NCBI GenBank assembly: GCA_900546465.1
Contig: URCX01000140.1
Location: forward strand, 1 to 5,033
DNA from: an uncultured Bacteroidota bacterium
Lineage (GTDB): Bacteria > Bacteroidota > Bacteroidia > Bacteroidales > P3
DNA length: 5,033 bases
Reading direction: 5' to 3'
The notes below the pieces were generated by a model. It saw nothing but the letters and a program-made list of their open reading frames with translations. It had not been told where the DNA came from and searched no databases. Below, piece after piece: positions 4,852-5,033 of this stretch; the first letter of the stretch is position 1, and each line of letters opens with the position of its first letter. The translations under genes were made by a program, and so were the position numbers.

Positions 4852-4903
4852 CCTCAAAGCCCGTTTTAATTTTCTCAAAGCCCATTATAATTTTCTCAAA
4901 TGC
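4841..4903 (+). repeat. Three tandem 21-bp repeats
   Basis: Units 4841-4861, 4862-4882 and 4883-4903 follow CGTTTTAATTTTCTCAAAGCC with few changes; the third is the most diverged. The period is seven codons, and one plus-strand frame would read RFNFLKA, RFNFLKA, HYNFLKC, but no start is associated with it. The core AAAGCCCGTTTTAATTTTCT resembles the 22-bp units at 1549-1614. Confidence 0.75.
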
Positions 4904-5033
4904 CGTTTCGGTAATGCGGAAATGGCCTTTGCGGCGGCTTTTCCCCTCTCCATAAAATAACAACAAAACCGGACGGCAATGAAATCGGATTTCGGCAGGC
5001 CGCCCTGCCGGGAGATGATGCGGACTCCATAAA
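4904..5033. other. Right-edge stretch with a GC-rich hairpin, no gene recognised
   Basis: A perfect 7-bp stem, CGGCAGG/CCTGCCG with a 4-base loop, lies at 4993-5010 without a T-run. A minus-strand frame from an ATG at 5030 is open for about 40 codons and has no recognisable features; it could be chance. Base composition shifts to higher G+C here, as it does after repeat copy A. Confidence 0.3.

Noticed and set aside
4841..4903. CRISPR-like short repeats
   Set aside because: The 21-bp units are directly adjacent with no spacers, and no cas gene is present. The same holds for 1549-1614.

Overview
The window looks like chromosomal DNA of a member of the Bacteroidota, probably Bacteroidales. Four things point there. 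Promoter-like sites follow the Bacteroidota form (TTTG, about 19 bases, then TAnnTTTG). The lipoproteins carry acidic residues right after the lipobox cysteine. There is a BspA-type leucine-rich-repeat surface protein, and MreC/MreD have a Bacteroidales-like character. No start codon chosen here relies on a strong Shine-Dalgarno site.

Layout, left to right. (1) 1-827, minus strand: the N-terminal 275 residues of a secreted BspA-like LRR protein, cut by the left edge. (2) 828-1783: about 950 bases without a convincing gene but rich in structure. It holds a long, multiply paired leader upstream of the LRR gene (851-1073), a TAnnTTTG box (1169-1176), a nested inverted repeat (1218-1320), one copy of a dispersed repeat (1430-1498), and a 22-bp unit array that ends in a perfect 15-bp terminator hairpin (1549-1614). 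(3) 1784-3128, minus strand: mreD and mreC, overlapping by 8 bases. Neither mreB nor the pbp2/rodA genes usual in this cluster are adjacent. (4) 3129-3224: a compact divergent promoter region. (5) 3225-4308, plus strand: two tandem paralogous lipoproteins of unknown function, closed by a strong terminator (4335-4372). (6) 4373-5033: no gene recognised. It contains a possible promoter, a second copy of the dispersed repeat (4742-4806), a terminator-like hairpin and three 21-bp tandem repeats.

How the parts work together: MreC and MreD are membrane parts of the elongasome that guides lateral wall synthesis. The lipoprotein pair and the LRR protein are probably envelope or surface proteins, and nothing in the sequence ties them functionally to mreCD. 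The most unusual content is non-coding. One item is the structured LRR leader, with competing pairings and a T7 run. The other is a dispersed element seen twice, each time with an imperfect-hairpin head followed by terminator-like hairpins and 21-22-bp units.
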